Assembly: GCA_020161365.1 (NCBI GenBank)
Contig: JAIUNU010000006.1
Location: 234,966 to 298,965 of the forward strand
Length of the DNA: 64,000 nucleotides
Reading direction: 5' to 3'
Source of the DNA: Pseudomonadota bacterium
GTDB taxonomy: Bacteria; Pseudomonadota; Alphaproteobacteria; Caulobacterales; Caulobacteraceae
Position numbers and translations under genes: made by a program. Each line of letters starts with the position of its first letter. Position 1 is the stretch's first letter. This document shows positions 63,921 to 64,000 of this stretch, in pieces. The notes beneath the pieces are model-generated. The model saw only the letters and a list, made by a program, of their open reading frames with translations, was not told the DNA's origin and did not search any database.

Positions 63921-64000
63921 CATGTTTGCGTCCGGTTGTTGCACTCTTGTTCTCGTCCAGCGGGATCAACCATCTCTGGCTCCTGATCTGTGAGGGAGTA

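Overview
The window is GC-rich DNA from an alphaproteobacterium. The style of the cytosolic PAS chemoreceptors, the dense two-component signalling and the TonB receptor/PepSY operons suggest a Caulobacterales member such as Caulobacter; this is an inference from protein character, not a database match. Both ends carry conjugation genes on the minus strand. At the right are a VirD2-like relaxase (62035-63753), the coupling protein TraG/VirD4 (60052-62022) and a ribbon-helix-helix protein (59642-60055). At the left are trbB, trbC, trbD and the start of trbE (2656 down to 1). In Tn4371-like conjugative elements and related plasmids these blocks form one locus, so the roughly 57 kb between them reads as cargo inserted between the TraG/RHH module and trbB of an integrative conjugative element or plasmid. 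No integrase, att site, replication gene, rRNA or tRNA was seen.

Layout of the cargo, left to right. (1) 2.8-4.4 kb: debris, with a chemoreceptor tail and a frameshifted secreted protein. (2) 4.4-11.2 kb: sensing genes, including a receiver protein and partner, a cytosolic PAS chemoreceptor, and two convergent sensor kinases whose receiver domains are fused tail to tail by an apparent deletion. (3) 11.5-26.4 kb: a complete nitrate assimilation island on the minus strand: outer-membrane porin, NrtABC uptake, NasT/NasS antitermination pair, NarK, NirBD, NasA, siroheme methyltransferase and accessory proteins. The porin leader carries two hexaloop hairpins followed by an intrinsic terminator, the classic target of an ANTAR protein such as NasT. 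(4) 26.8-28.2 kb: a frameshifted membrane protein and a headless AraC regulator. (5) 28.5-33.0 kb and 41.1-44.5 kb: two TonB-dependent receptor operons, each with PepSY membrane proteins and each preceded by almost the same 17-bp Fur-like palindrome. (6) 33.4-40.9 kb: a winged-helix regulator, a PilZ protein, a headless BLUF gene, an HWE kinase, and a large GAF/PAS hybrid kinase with its receiver partner. (7) 44.8-51.4 kb: a CzcCBA heavy-metal efflux operon with a histidine-rich periplasmic protein and a small membrane protein.

(8) 51.6-59.6 kb is the most unusual part: PRTase-like protein, ORC/CDC6-like P-loop ATPase, an unrecognised Rossmann-like protein, a SIS-HAD fusion and a PfkB sugar/nucleoside kinase, all on the plus strand, then a convergent NADAR (YbiA-like) protein and a divergent HTH regulator whose start overlaps a perfect 14-bp palindrome. 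The combination of PRPP, sugar-phosphate and ADP-ribose chemistry with a regulatory ATPase, placed next to the conjugation genes, is the best candidate here for a little-described, possibly anti-phage, system.
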